The notes: generated by a model from the letters alone, not told the origin. Shown: positions 9,573 through 19,618, counted from the first letter of the stretch. The stretch is DNA of 64,000 nucleotides from Fimenecus sp045613065 (GCA_045613065.1 JAZLAH010000042.1:38038-102037), one strand, 5' to 3'. Numbers and translations are program-made.

Positions 9573-12500
9573 ATGTCAGCATTCACACAGGTAATTGAAA
9601 ATTCAGCAGAATACGAAGGTGTGGTAAACAGCATCAAAAAAGGCTTTTTACCACAGGGAGTTTTAGGATTAATTCCCGTTATGAAGGCACACCTTGTATC
9701 TGCTGTAACAGGGGGTCTTGAAAAAAAGGCCCTTGTTGTCGTGCCTGATGATGCAACTGCTGTACGACTCTGTGAAGATTTGACAACCCTTGGTGTTTCT
9801 GCACTCCAATATCCATCAAGAAGTCTTTCTTTCTATACAACTGACTCGCAGAGTTATGAATACGAACAAAAACGAATCAAGGTTCTTCGACGCATGCTCG
9901 ACAATCGTTGCGATATCATAGTTGCAAGTGCAGAAGCAAGTCTTTCATACACAGTTCCACCTGAAATTTTAAGACAAAAGTCCGTTCTTCTTAAGAAAAA
10001 CGAAGAAACAACACTTGAAAAAATTGTTATGTCTTTAAATTGTGCTGGATATACACGAGTTGATGCCGTTGAGGGTGTTGGTCAATTTTCTGTTCGTGGT
10101 GGAATTGTGGACTTTTTCTCACCTGATGATGAAGAACCTGTACGAATTGAGCTTTGGGGTGATACAGTTGACACAATGTGTCATTTTGATGTTGTTTCAC
10201 AAAGAAGAACAGTTAATATTGACGAAGTCCTCATTGCTCCGTCAAAAGAAATTATCATTGACAATCCACAGGAATTAATCAAAAAAATCGAAAATCTTGC
10301 ATCTTCTATAAGAGGTAAAAAAACTGACATTATTCGTGAAAAACTATATAACGATGTTGACAGACTCAAAGGTGGTTTATCCGTTGGTTCTGCCGACAAG
10401 TATCTTCCACTTATCTATTCCCCTGCTACAATTTTTGATTATGCAAAAGATTATCTTCTTTTTGCCTTTGAGACAAGTGGAATTAAGGAAAAAGTATCGT
10501 CTTCACAGAAACTTTTGTACGAAGACATCAAAACATGTGTTGATGATGGAACACTTTGTAAGGGACTTGACAAGTTCTGCCTTACATTCAATGAATTGAT
10601 TGATAAGTACACTGAATTTGGTGCAACTTATGTTGACAATTTTGCTAGAGGAAGCTTTGATACATCGGTAAAAAGTCTTACAACATTCAACGGCAACACT
10701 TTACCTATCTGGAACGGAAAACTTGACGTTCTTATGGAAGACTTAAAGCCTGTCAACACAAACGACAGTACAGTTGTAGTGTTTGCAGGTACTGAAAAAA
10801 GTGCAAAAAATCTTGCAGAAACCTTAAATGACGAAAATTTTATTTCGGTTTATTTTTCGAATATCCCTGCTAAGTTCCCTAAAGGTGCAATCTGTGTACT
10901 TGCCGGGTCATTAAGCTCAGGTTTCTCATACCCGAGAGAAAAACTGTATGTTTTTACATACTCAAAGGTTTATCAGTCAAAAACAAGACGAAAAAATACA
11001 GGTTTTAAGGCAAGAGATACGATACATTCCCTTGACGAAATCAAAAAAGGTGACTATGTTGTTCATGCTGTTCACGGTATCGGTATTTTTGACGGTGTGA
11101 CACAGCTTGAAGCCAATAAAATTATAAAAGACTATATCAAAATCAAGTATGCAAAAAGTGATGTGCTTTATGTACCTGTCACTCAGCTTGACTTGGTATC
11201 AAAATATATAGGCCCACACGAAGATGACGGAAAAGCACTTAAACTCAATCGTCTTGGTGGTGGTGAATGGGAAAAGACAAGAAATAAAGTCCGTTCAGCC
11301 GTTAAGGATATGGCTGACCAGCTTATTAAACTATACTCACAGCGACTTCACAGTGAGGGTTATGCTTTTTCACCTGATATTGATATGCAAATGGACTTTG
11401 AGAGAAGATTCCCATTTGAAGAAACTGGTGACCAGTTAAGAAGTATAGATGAAATTAAAAGCGATATGGAAAAGCCATATCCAATGGACAGACTTCTTTG
11501 TGGTGACGTTGGTTTTGGTAAAACTGAAGTTGCATTAAGAGCCGTTTTCAAGTGTATTGCTGACGGAAAACAATGTGCAATCCTTGTCCCTACAACAATC
11601 CTTGCATTACAGCATTATCAGACAATCCTCAAGCGTTTTGAGGGATTCCCTATTGAAGCAGAAATGCTTTCCCGATTCCGCACACCTACACAAAGGTCCA
11701 AAATAATAAAGAGTATAAATGCAGGATTTATTGATATTATCGTTGGTACTCATTCACTTATTTCTAAAAATGTAAAGTTCAAGGATTTAGGTCTTCTCAT
11801 TGTTGACGAAGAACAACGATTCGGTGTTGCACAAAAGGAAAAACTCAAAGAATTATTCCCTGGTGTTGATGTGCTGACACTTTCTGCTACGCCTATTCCG
11901 AGAACACTTAATATGGCTATGTCAGGAATCCGTGATATGTCAGTTATCGAAGAAGCACCGTCTGACCGTTCACCAGTTCAAACTTATGTTGTTGAACACA
12001 ATATGCCACTCCTTTGTGAAGCTATGGAAAAAGAACTTCGTCGTGGTGGTCAGGTGTATTTCTTACACAACAGAGTTGACACTATTGATGGCGTTGCAAA
12101 TTCAATTCAAGAATTCTTACCTGATGCGAGAATTGCAACTGCTCACGGTAAAATGACCGAAGAACAATTAAGCACAATCTGGCGTGACCTTATGAACGGT
12201 GAAATTGACATTCTTGTCTGTACAACCATTATCGAAACAGGCGTTGACGTGCCAAATGCCAATACACTTATCATTGAAGATGCTGACAAACTGGGACTTG
12301 CTCAGCTTCATCAGCTTCGTGGTCGTGTTGGTCGAAGTGCAAGACGAGCAAGTGCATATCTCACATATAAACGAGATAAAAATCTTACTGAAATTGCTTA
12401 TAAACGACTTCAGGCAATCCGTGAATATACAGAATTCGGTTCAGGCTTTAAAATTGCTATGCGTGACCTTGAAATCCGAGGTGCTGGTAATCTTTTAGGT

Positions 12501-13046
12501 GCACAGCAACATGGTCACCTTGCAGCAGTCGGTTATGATATGTATATGAAACTTTTAAGTGATGCAATCCGTCAGGAAAAAGGCGAAAAGCCAAAGCAGA
12601 AAGAATGTCTTATCGACCTTCAAATCAATGCACACATTCCTGATAAATACATTTCTGCACTTGCACAGAGACTTTCTGTATATCGCAGAATTGCCGACAT
12701 ACGAACATTTCAGGATGCAGAGGATGTTCGTGATGAACTCCGTGACCGTTTTGGTGATATTCCACCATCAGTTGAGGGACTTATTGAGGTTTCTCTCTGT
12801 AGAAATACTGCTGCCTTCCTTGGAATTTATGAAATCGGTCAACGAGGTGAAACGCTCTGCCTTTACTGTGAAGAAATCAACCCTTCATTGGTACTTGATA
12901 TTTCTTCAATTCTCCGTGGTCGTGTGGGAGTTACAGGAAGTGGTAAAAAGAGCATAAATGTTAAAAAGAATCCTGACCAGAATTCCCTTGATACGCTCAA
13001 GGAAATTTTTGAGGCAGTAGAAAGCACGAGAGTTGGTAAAAAATGA
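9573..13046 (+). CDS. mfd: Transcription-repair coupling factor Mfd
   Basis: 1157 aa, full length. The N-terminal UvrB-like region is followed by the RNA polymerase-interacting domain (VVHAVHGIGIF, about 490) and then a RecG-like translocase: Walker A GDVGFGKTEVALRA (about 645), DEEQ (about 747) and motif VI HQLRGRVGRSARR (about 910). The TRCF C-terminal domain closes the protein. Mfd removes stalled RNA polymerase at DNA lesions and recruits UvrA. The last codons overlap the next gene by 4 nt. Confidence 0.97.
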   Translation: MSAFTQVIENSAEYEGVVNSIKKGFLPQGVLGLIPVMKAHLVSAVTGGLEKKALVVVPDDATAVRLCEDLTTLGVSALQYPSRSLSFYTTDSQSYEYEQKRIKVLRRMLDNRCDIIVASAEASLSYTVPPEILRQKSVLLKKNEETTLEKIVMSLNCAGYTRVDAVEGVGQFSVRGGIVDFFSPDDEEPVRIELWGDTVDTMCHFDVVSQRRTVNIDEVLIAPSKEIIIDNPQELIKKIENLASSIRGKKTDIIREKLYNDVDRLKGGLSVGSADKYLPLIYSPATIFDYAKDYLLFAFETSGIKEKVSSSQKLLYEDIKTCVDDGTLCKGLDKFCLTFNELIDKYTEFGATYVDNFARGSFDTSVKSLTTFNGNTLPIWNGKLDVLMEDLKPVNTNDSTVVVFAGTEKSAKNLAETLNDENFISVYFSNIPAKFPKGAICVLAGSLSSGFSYPREKLYVFTYSKVYQSKTRRKNTGFKARDTIHSLDEIKKGDYVVHAVHGIGIFDGVTQLEANKIIKDYIKIKYAKSDVLYVPVTQLDLVSKYIGPHEDDGKALKLNRLGGGEWEKTRNKVRSAVKDMADQLIKLYSQRLHSEGYAFSPDIDMQMDFERRFPFEETGDQLRSIDEIKSDMEKPYPMDRLLCGDVGFGKTEVALRAVFKCIADGKQCAILVPTTILALQHYQTILKRFEGFPIEAEMLSRFRTPTQRSKIIKSINAGFIDIIVGTHSLISKNVKFKDLGLLIVDEEQRFGVAQKEKLKELFPGVDVLTLSATPIPRTLNMAMSGIRDMSVIEEAPSDRSPVQTYVVEHNMPLLCEAMEKELRRGGQVYFLHNRVDTIDGVANSIQEFLPDARIATAHGKMTEEQLSTIWRDLMNGEIDILVCTTIIETGVDVPNANTLIIEDADKLGLAQLHQLRGRVGRSARRASAYLTYKRDKNLTEIAYKRLQAIREYTEFGSGFKIAMRDLEIRGAGNLLGAQQHGHLAAVGYDMYMKLLSDAIRQEKGEKPKQKECLIDLQINAHIPDKYISALAQRLSVYRRIADIRTFQDAEDVRDELRDRFGDIPPSVEGLIEVSLCRNTAAFLGIYEIGQRGETLCLYCEEINPSLVLDISSILRGRVGVTGSGKKSINVKKNPDQNSLDTLKEIFEAVESTRVGKK

Positions 13047-13729
13047 TTGGTACAATAGTTAATACTGCCACAATTCTTACAGGTAGTGTTATTGGCAGTT
13101 TACTTAAAAAAGGAATTAAAGAAAAATACACAAAATGTCTTATGAATGCTATGGGACTTGCAGCAGCAGGTATCGGTATTAACTCTGTTGTACAAAATAT
13201 GCCCAACAGCAAATATCCTGTTTTGTTCATTGTAAGCCTTGCTTTAGGCTCACTTTTCGGTAATATGATTGACCTTGACAAACGATTTAACAATCTTGTT
13301 GAGAAAAAGGGCAAAAGTGAACTGGGAAAAGGACTTTCAACTGCAATTCTCCTTTTTTGTATCGGCAGTCTTTCAATTTTAGGTCCAATCAACTCAGCAC
13401 TCAACAACGACCATACATATCTTTTTACAAATGCTACTCTTGACTTTGTTACAAGTATGGTTTTAGCATCAACTTACGGAATTGGAATTGCACTTGCAGC
13501 ACCTGTGCTGTTTTTATGGCAAGGCTCTATCTATTTACTTGCAACATTTTTAGGTGAATTTATGAGTCCTGAACTTATGTGTGAAATCAGCGTTGTTGGT
13601 GGATTTTTAATCGCATCATCAGGTCTTGCAATTCTTGAAATAAAAAATCTTAAAACACTCAATATGTTACCTTCACTTTTAATTCCACCTGTATGGTTTG
13701 TGATTATGTGGGTAATTTCATTATTTTAA
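13043..13729 (+). CDS. DUF554 family membrane protein
   Basis: 228 aa with about six or seven hydrophobic segments. The N-terminus IGTIVNTATILTGSVIGSLL with the following KKGIKEKY is the DUF554 (YqgA-like) signature. GALG-type pore motifs are absent, and the function of the family is not established; an ion or small-solute membrane protein is the usual guess. The ATG overlaps the mfd stop (ATGA), so it is translationally coupled to a repair gene with no obvious functional link. Confidence 0.8.
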   Translation: MIGTIVNTATILTGSVIGSLLKKGIKEKYTKCLMNAMGLAAAGIGINSVVQNMPNSKYPVLFIVSLALGSLFGNMIDLDKRFNNLVEKKGKSELGKGLSTAILLFCIGSLSILGPINSALNNDHTYLFTNATLDFVTSMVLASTYGIGIALAAPVLFLWQGSIYLLATFLGEFMSPELMCEISVVGGFLIASSGLAILEIKNLKTLNMLPSLLIPPVWFVIMWVISLF

Positions 13730-13732
13730 TTT

Positions 13733-14584
13733 ATGGTTATGAAAAAACGACTTTCTCCTGTTCTTATTTTTGCAGGAATTATAAATCTCATTTTATTCTT
13801 TACAAAATATTATATTGGTGTCCACACAAACAGTCTTTGTATTTATACTGACAGCATAAACAATCTTATGGACACGCTCTCACTTTGCCTTGCACTTGTG
13901 GGAATTTCATTTATTAGCAAACCTGCAACAGACAGATTTAAATTTGGTTTCGGCAAAATGGAAACCATCACAACATTCATAATGTCACTTATTATGACCG
14001 TTGCTGGATGCTCTTTTGCATATAATTCACTGAGCCGTCTTATGACACCAGTACCTGTATGGTATTTTACAAAATATGCAATTATTATCGGTCTTACCTG
14101 TCTTGTGAAATTAATTTTAGGTGTTATTTTCAGTTTAGGGTACAAAAAGACTCAATCTGCTGTACTTAAAACAGTTATGCTTGATTCATATCTTGATTGT
14201 GCTATTACACTTATGACACTTCTTTCATTTACACTTTCCAATACAATTGGTTTTGCACTTGATTCTATTCTTGGACTTGCCATAAGCATTGTTATTGCAA
14301 TCCTTGGAATCCGACTTATCATTTCATCAATATCTGACCTTATCGGACAAAGTGATGAAAAGGTTGAAGAAAAAGTGTCACTTCTTATAAAAAACATTAA
14401 TGAAAATATTTGTATAAATGATATTACAATTCATTCTTATGGTAATGAAAATGTTTACGTCACTCTTAATTTATCTTTAACTGATAAGGATATTGATCTT
14501 TTATCAGTACAGAATATAATAAAAAATCAGCTAAAAGCAGAACTTAACTGCAGTTCAACTGTGGAATGGGAGGTATTCTCTTGA
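13733..14584 (+). CDS. Cation diffusion facilitator (CDF) family transporter
   Basis: 283 aa. It has about five or six membrane segments, then a cytoplasmic C-terminal domain from about residue 205. TDSINNLMDTL near residue 40 and LDSYLDCAITLM near 153 sit where CDF transporters have their metal-binding HxxxD/DxxxD pairs in TM2 and TM5. FGFGKMETI matches the family's (G)YGxxrxE loop. The usual TM2 His is replaced by Asp/Asn here, so metal choice (Mn or Fe rather than Zn) is open. It begins 3 nt after DUF554 with no clear Shine-Dalgarno site, which suggests translational coupling. Confidence 0.75.
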   Translation: MVMKKRLSPVLIFAGIINLILFFTKYYIGVHTNSLCIYTDSINNLMDTLSLCLALVGISFISKPATDRFKFGFGKMETITTFIMSLIMTVAGCSFAYNSLSRLMTPVPVWYFTKYAIIIGLTCLVKLILGVIFSLGYKKTQSAVLKTVMLDSYLDCAITLMTLLSFTLSNTIGFALDSILGLAISIVIAILGIRLIISSISDLIGQSDEKVEEKVSLLIKNINENICINDITIHSYGNENVYVTLNLSLTDKDIDLLSVQNIIKNQLKAELNCSSTVEWEVFS

Positions 14585-15867
14585 AAAAGAAAAATCGTGG
14601 TAAAAAATTTTTAAAGGTAATCAGTATAATTCTTGCACTGATTATCCTTTTAGGTGTAGCGGGTACTGTTGTAAATGCTGTTGGTTGCAATGCTCAGCTT
14701 AAGAATGTTGCAAATTTCAAATCAGTAAAATATGACAACCAGCTTATACCTGAAAAAGACGAAGATGGTGTATGGACATTCACAACTGATAATGATTTCA
14801 GAGTTATGCAGTTAACTGACGTACATATCGGTGCAGGTTGGATGTCAACATCAAAAGATACAATGGCACTTGGTGCTGTTGCTTCAATGATTACTGCAGA
14901 AAAACCTGACCTTGTTATTGTTACAGGTGACATTGTTTATCCTGTACCTTTTCAGGCTGGTACATTCGACAATATGAAATCTTCTGAAATTTTTGCTTCT
15001 CTTATGGAAAAATTAGGTGTTTATTGGTTGCCTGTTTTCGGTAACCACGACACTGAAATTTATTCAAGATATACTCGTGATGAAATCTCAGGATTTTACA
15101 GTGATGAAAAATGGGCATATTGCCTTTTCAACGATAACTTTGAAGACCATGTTGACGGATACTGCAACACAGTTGTAAATGTTAAAAACTCAGATGGCAT
15201 TATCACTCAATCTCTTTATACATTTGATACTCATTCTTATGTTGATGGTGACTACCTTGGCATCGGCTGGAAATACGATAATATTCACGACAGTCAGGTT
15301 GAATGGTACAAGAATAACGTATTGAAATACAATGAATACAATATTGAACTTATCAATTCAGGTAATTTCGATAATAAAGAGGAATTGCTTGAGAAATACT
15401 CAACAGTTAAGTCACTTGCTTTCTGGCACGTTCCTAACACAGAATATCTTGATGCTTGGAATGAATATGTTGAAGCTGGTTACAAGGACACAGAAAATGC
15501 AAAATATTACTATGGCACTGTTGGTGAAACAGGTAAAATGGTTTACTCAGGTGTTTACCCTGATGAAATCTTTGAAACAATGCTCTCTCTTGGTAGCACA
15601 AAAGGCATTTTCGTTGGTCACGACCACCTTAACAACTTCTCTATTGAATATAAGGGAATCCGTCTTACATACGGTTTCAGTATCGACTATCTTGCATATT
15701 CAGGCATTTCAAAACTTGGTTCACAGCGTGGTTGTACAATGATTACAGTTAAACCTGACGGCAAATTCGACTGCGTTGCTGAAAACTACTATCAGGAAAA
15801 ATATACTTCTGTTTCCGATAATGCAAAAGAAGAAGTTACAATGCAAGAATTAGGTAAAACAGAATAA
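14581..15867 (+). CDS. Membrane-anchored metallophosphoesterase
   Basis: 428 aa. A basic N-terminus and one hydrophobic helix (about residues 10-32) act as an uncleaved anchor or signal, with the catalytic domain outside. Calcineurin-like metal motifs are visible in order: LTDVHIG, VTGDIVY, FGNHD and FVGHDHLN. I chose the TTG at 14581 because the GGGAGG ribosome site lies just before it; the upstream ATG at 14566 would translate that site. The TTG overlaps the CDF stop (TTGA). The family hydrolyses phosphomonoesters or diesters; substrate unknown. Confidence 0.85.
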   Translation: MKKKNRGKKFLKVISIILALIILLGVAGTVVNAVGCNAQLKNVANFKSVKYDNQLIPEKDEDGVWTFTTDNDFRVMQLTDVHIGAGWMSTSKDTMALGAVASMITAEKPDLVIVTGDIVYPVPFQAGTFDNMKSSEIFASLMEKLGVYWLPVFGNHDTEIYSRYTRDEISGFYSDEKWAYCLFNDNFEDHVDGYCNTVVNVKNSDGIITQSLYTFDTHSYVDGDYLGIGWKYDNIHDSQVEWYKNNVLKYNEYNIELINSGNFDNKEELLEKYSTVKSLAFWHVPNTEYLDAWNEYVEAGYKDTENAKYYYGTVGETGKMVYSGVYPDEIFETMLSLGSTKGIFVGHDHLNNFSIEYKGIRLTYGFSIDYLAYSGISKLGSQRGCTMITVKPDGKFDCVAENYYQEKYTSVSDNAKEEVTMQELGKTE

Positions 15868-15880
15868 ATAACAACAAACA

Positions 15881-15909
15881 AAAATCCTCCCACACGGGAG
15901 GATTTTTTA
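15881..15909 (+). terminator. Rho-independent terminator
   Basis: A 10-bp stem (AAATCCTCCC with its complement) closes a 4-nt ACAC loop and ends in TTTTTT. It ends the rightward glmU-like to phosphoesterase operon and faces the end of the leftward MFS gene. Confidence 0.9.
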
Positions 15910-15941
15910 TCATTTTGCACTTTGTGTTTTACCTTTTGCAT

Positions 15942-17336
15942 TTACTCTATCGCATCAAGGTTTGCACCTTTTGTTTCTTTAACGCCCTTTGCAAACATTA
16001 CTGCTGCCACACCAACTGCAACAACAGAAATTGCAAGGCAAACCCACCAGATTGGGAATTTAATCATACCCACAATTGCAAGTCCATAACCTACCACAAG
16101 TCCGATAATTACAAGAAGTCCTTCTGCACCAACTACTGACGCACGAATGTCTGTCGGTACTTTTTCTGTCATCATAACGTTCATATAATCTCTACCAATC
16201 CAATATGACCCCTGATAAAATCCTGCAAAGAAACCAATGAGATATGGATTCCAACCACAGAGAATACCTGATACGAAAAGTGTATAACCTAAAATACAAG
16301 TTACTGAAAATCCTGTTACTGTCACCTTTCGACCAAGCTTATCAGCAATAAAACCAGAAAGGAATGTGATTGTACCATAAACTACAGGCACCATGAAGAG
16401 TGCTTGTGTAATTTCACTTGTACTCATACCGACTTTATGCATTGAGGACTCGAAATAAAGTGCTATTGCAGGCATTGCTGAGTCGAATATAATATGAGAA
16501 ATAATTAGATTCTTTGTGTCTTTATTTGCAAAAATATATTTAACACCGTTAAAAACACCTGACTGATTTCTTTGTGCTTCTTTTTGTTTTTTCTTAAGCT
16601 CTTTTTCAGCCTGACGTTCTGAAGCCGGTCTTGACAGATATTCGATTCTCTCATTTACAAAAACTTTTGTGTCTTTTGCAAAAAGGACAACAAGAAGCAC
16701 TGCTACAAAACCGATTACAGCCGGAACAAGGAAGATTTCACGCCATCTTGTTGCATCATCACCCATCAGCATATCACGAAGTGTTGGAATAAGGATAACA
16801 CCTAAAATACCAAAGCTCTTAAGAAAGCTGTAAATCTTTGCACGATGCTTGTCAGGTGCCTCCTCAAGAATATAGATAATCTGAATATCGTGTCCCATAA
16901 AGAAACTGATGATAGCAAAGCCCACAAGGAACATTATGTAACTTGTTGAAAGATGGATTACAAGAAGACCTGTTGCCATACCTAATGTGGAAATTGCAAA
17001 AAGAGGTTTTCGTCCCCATTTATCTGCAAGGGCTTTATAAAATGGTGTAAAAATACCTAAAACATAAGTGAAAACGCCAACACCTGAATGAAGTGCCAGA
17101 CCTTCCTGGAAGGTATAGTATTTACCCATGAACGGATTATTTACAAAGAATTCCGTTACAAATGATGACTGAACAGTAACTGTCAGATTACTTGTCACCT
17201 CATCAAGGATGTTTACAATAGCAATAAGCATAAGCAAAACAAAAAAGTATTTACTACTATCACTTCTGCCCTGCATCTTTTTGAGTCTTTTTATTTCTTT
17301 TTGTTCACTAAGGGTTACTTTTTCTGCTGTTTTCAT
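15942..17336 (-). CDS. MFS transporter
   Basis: 464 aa, about 12 membrane segments. The loop motif ADKWGRKPLF near residue 110 and its second-half counterpart ADKLGRKVTV near 340 are the major facilitator signature; MFS pumps or imports small molecules across the inner membrane. The start is the ATG at 17336 (MKTAEKV), which follows an AGAGG site. The longer in-frame start lacks one. The cytoplasmic basic/charged N-terminus resembles that of the second MFS gene at 54136, so the two look like paralogues. Substrate not deducible. Confidence 0.85.
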   Translation of the reverse strand: MKTAEKVTLSEQKEIKRLKKMQGRSDSSKYFFVLLMLIAIVNILDEVTSNLTVTVQSSFVTEFFVNNPFMGKYYTFQEGLALHSGVGVFTYVLGIFTPFYKALADKWGRKPLFAISTLGMATGLLVIHLSTSYIMFLVGFAIISFFMGHDIQIIYILEEAPDKHRAKIYSFLKSFGILGVILIPTLRDMLMGDDATRWREIFLVPAVIGFVAVLLVVLFAKDTKVFVNERIEYLSRPASERQAEKELKKKQKEAQRNQSGVFNGVKYIFANKDTKNLIISHIIFDSAMPAIALYFESSMHKVGMSTSEITQALFMVPVVYGTITFLSGFIADKLGRKVTVTGFSVTCILGYTLFVSGILCGWNPYLIGFFAGFYQGSYWIGRDYMNVMMTEKVPTDIRASVVGAEGLLVIIGLVVGYGLAIVGMIKFPIWWVCLAISVVAVGVAAVMFAKGVKETKGANLDAIE

Positions 17337-17367
17337 TTTAACAATTCCTCTTTCTCTTAATACGTTA

Positions 17368-17396
17368 ATTATAAACAAAAAAATATGACCTGTAAA
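17368..17396 (-). promoter_or_regulatory. Promoter of the MFS gene, embedded in the preceding terminator
   Basis: On the minus strand TTTACA (17396-17391), 17 bp, TATAAT (17373-17368). The -35 box lies inside the terminator hairpin of the upstream gene. Confidence 0.65.
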
Positions 17397-17406
17397 GACA
17401 GGTCAT
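17378..17406 (-). terminator. Terminator of the 342-aa membrane protein gene
   Basis: A 9-bp perfect stem (ATGACCTGT and its complement), a 4-nt loop, then T-rich sequence on the minus strand. Confidence 0.85.
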
Positions 17407-17428
17407 AAATATTTTTATTAACTTTTAA

Positions 17429-18457
17429 TTATCCTTTGAAACCACCATTAAGAGTAACAACAAAGTCAATAATTGCAGTAGAAACTGCTACAGGCACTGT
17501 CATACCAAAACCTTTGATAGTCATATCTCTAAGTGTAACATCAACATAGTAGCTCCATGTACCATTTACAATATATCCGTTACTGTTGATAGCAACCTTA
17601 ACTATAGGATTCTTGTAGTGAAGTGTACAGTTTTCATCACGCAAATCTGTTTCTACACCCAATGATGAGAATTGACCAATAACTGATTCAATATCACCAA
17701 CAACAGAAATAGCATGGCCAACACTACCACTGTACATATTGCCATTACCCTTATCAACCTGTTCTTTCATTCTCATTTCGATAACAATATTGCTACCATT
17801 TTTGTATGCACGAGCAGACTGAACATCAGATACAACAAGATTCTGATGACCACCTGTAATACCCTGAATATTCATTGAGTTGTTTGCAAGTACAGTTTTC
17901 ATAACACTTTCTGTCATACTCAACAAACCAGCATTAATCCCAGGTGCCTGAAGTGAACCATCACGCAAACTCATAACCTGAGATGATGTTACGCTGTTGT
18001 GAGTTCTTCCTGCAGCATGTTTGTATGTTTCAACAATCTGTGCAGTTGTCCACTGTGTTGGGTCTGCTGACTGAGGACCACTATCTTGCTGAACATTCTG
18101 CTGACTATCCTGAGTAACATCAGGAGTATAATCAGAGCCGTTGTTCTGTACAAAATCGTCAAATGAAGGTGCAGCACCTTCTTCAAGAACAATCTGTCCA
18201 CTCTCAATAAGGTAATTGTAATAATTGAACATCTGCTTATAGTAGTCACTTTGATTTTCAAGATTTGTTATTCTCATCTGCATTGAAAAGAACTGAGCTA
18301 CTGAAAATATTGCTACGAAAAAGATAACAATCGCAAGAACAATTGCAATTATTTTCTTTGGATTTTTTTCTTTTTTAGGTTTTTGTGGCTGTACAGGCTG
18401 TATAGGTTGAACTGGTTGTTCGTTCTGTACAGGCTGCATTGGTTCCATATTTTCCAT
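17429..18457 (-). CDS. Membrane-anchored protein of unknown function (paralogue of the 18594-19565 gene)
   Basis: 342 aa. A cytoplasmic tail rich in P, Q and V (repeats of the type QPVQPIQPVQ) leads into a KPKKEKNPKK basic patch and one TM helix at about 36-57. An extracellular part follows, first a Q/N/D-rich linker (about 105-135) and then a folded domain of about 200 residues. That domain shares W-T-x2-(Q/E)-I-V-x2-Y, the (S/T)LRDG motif, the KAxxN/GHxN-DLV-S-DV-SA block and VGHxISVVG with the upstream gene. Strong AGGAGG site. I do not recognise the family. It has its own promoter and terminator, so it is a single-gene unit. Confidence 0.75.
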   Translation of the reverse strand: MENMEPMQPVQNEQPVQPIQPVQPQKPKKEKNPKKIIAIVLAIVIFFVAIFSVAQFFSMQMRITNLENQSDYYKQMFNYYNYLIESGQIVLEEGAAPSFDDFVQNNGSDYTPDVTQDSQQNVQQDSGPQSADPTQWTTAQIVETYKHAAGRTHNSVTSSQVMSLRDGSLQAPGINAGLLSMTESVMKTVLANNSMNIQGITGGHQNLVVSDVQSARAYKNGSNIVIEMRMKEQVDKGNGNMYSGSVGHAISVVGDIESVIGQFSSLGVETDLRDENCTLHYKNPIVKVAINSNGYIVNGTWSYYVDVTLRDMTIKGFGMTVPVAVSTAIIDFVVTLNGGFKG

Positions 18458-18487
18458 ATTTATATCCTCCTAAGTACATATGTAATT

Positions 18488-18516
18488 ATTTTACTATACT
18501 AATCTTTTTTTGTCAA
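18488..18516 (-). promoter_or_regulatory. Promoter of the 342-aa membrane protein gene
   Basis: TTGACA (18516-18511), 17 bp, TAAAAT (18493-18488) on the minus strand, about 30 bp before the ATG. Confidence 0.8.
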
Positions 18517-18539
18517 TGATTAGGATTTACTGTTTTTAC

Positions 18540-18577
18540 AACAAAAAGCGCCTACTCCCGAGGGAATAAGCACTTTA
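18540..18577 (-). terminator. Terminator of the 324-aa membrane protein gene
   Basis: A 15-bp stem with several G-U pairs and a 2-4 nt loop, followed on the minus strand by a T tract. Confidence 0.8.
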
Positions 18578-18593
18578 TAATATTATTCAGAAT

Positions 18594-19565
18594 TTAAAAT
18601 CCGCCACCTGTTGTGACTACATAATCAATAACACCTGTTGCATCTTCAACAATAATTTTTACAATTCTGAGATTTCTTACTGTAACATAAACCTCATAGG
18701 TCCATGAGCCTTTTTCTATAACACCTTTTTCATTAATTCTTACTTTAATAACAGGATTCTTGTAATGAAGCTCAATAAATGCACTTTCAAAATCCATTGA
18801 CCAATCAGGGAAATTATCAGCAACAACACCTATATTACCAACAACAGAAATTCCATGCCCAACAGTGCCCTTGAATGTATCACCATAAGCGTCATCCTTC
18901 TGCTCAACAAGTGTCATTTCTATAATTGTATATTTTCCTTCTTTATATGCCTTCGCAGACTTAACATCAGATGGTACAAGGTCATTGTATCCACCTGTAA
19001 TTCCATCAAACTCAGTTGAGTTTGCCTTAAGTGCTGCTACCATAACTGGCATTGCAAGTTCAACGAGGTTCTGAATTGTGTTATTACTGATTTCTGCTTT
19101 TAAGCCATCTCGCAATGTCATTTTCTGGATAGATTTTACATCTGTTGAATTATTAGCTGCTTTTTTGTAGTAGTTCACTATTTCTGTCTTTGTCCATTCA
19201 GCAGGATTTGCAGGAAGTTCTCGATTTGGGTCAACCTCTTCCTCAGCATTTGCATCCTCACCACTTGCTTCATCTTCCACATCAGAAGAATCGTAGATAA
19301 TTTCACCTGTTTCCTCATCAACTATAACATCACTTGAAGAAAATGATGAATCGTTACCAGGATTTTTAATTGTATCGCCTGTCTGAACTACCACACCTGC
19401 TTCACCAACAAGTTTTTCTGATGTTGATTTGCCTATTGATACTACGCCAAAAGCAATAACAATTGAAAGAAGAACTGCAATAACACTAGTAAAGCGTGAA
19501 GAATTTGCCTCTTTTTTAATATTTTTAAGTTCTGCCTGTTCCGGAGTTAAAACTTTTTTTGCCAT
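18594..19565 (-). CDS. Membrane-anchored protein of unknown function (paralogue of the 17429-18457 gene)
   Basis: 324 aa from the ATG at 19565 (MAKKVLTPEQ), chosen because AAGGAGAT lies just upstream; the ATG 21 nt earlier precedes that site. It has a short cytoplasmic part, one TM helix (about 25-45), an acidic extracellular linker rich in D, E and S (about 70-115) and a conserved C-terminal domain from WTKTEIVNYYKKAAN to the end. The C-terminal domain aligns by eye with that of the 342-aa neighbour; the tails and linkers differ. Its own promoter and terminator separate it from the neighbour. Role unknown; a surface sensor or lipoprotein-like domain is a guess only. Confidence 0.75.
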   Translation of the reverse strand: MAKKVLTPEQAELKNIKKEANSSRFTSVIAVLLSIVIAFGVVSIGKSTSEKLVGEAGVVVQTGDTIKNPGNDSSFSSSDVIVDEETGEIIYDSSDVEDEASGEDANAEEEVDPNRELPANPAEWTKTEIVNYYKKAANNSTDVKSIQKMTLRDGLKAEISNNTIQNLVELAMPVMVAALKANSTEFDGITGGYNDLVPSDVKSAKAYKEGKYTIIEMTLVEQKDDAYGDTFKGTVGHGISVVGNIGVVADNFPDWSMDFESAFIELHYKNPVIKVRINEKGVIEKGSWTYEVYVTVRNLRIVKIIVEDATGVIDYVVTTGGGF

Positions 19566-19618
19566 CTCAACAATCTCCTTTTGCATATGGAATACAATAA
19601 TATATTATGTATTAGTTT

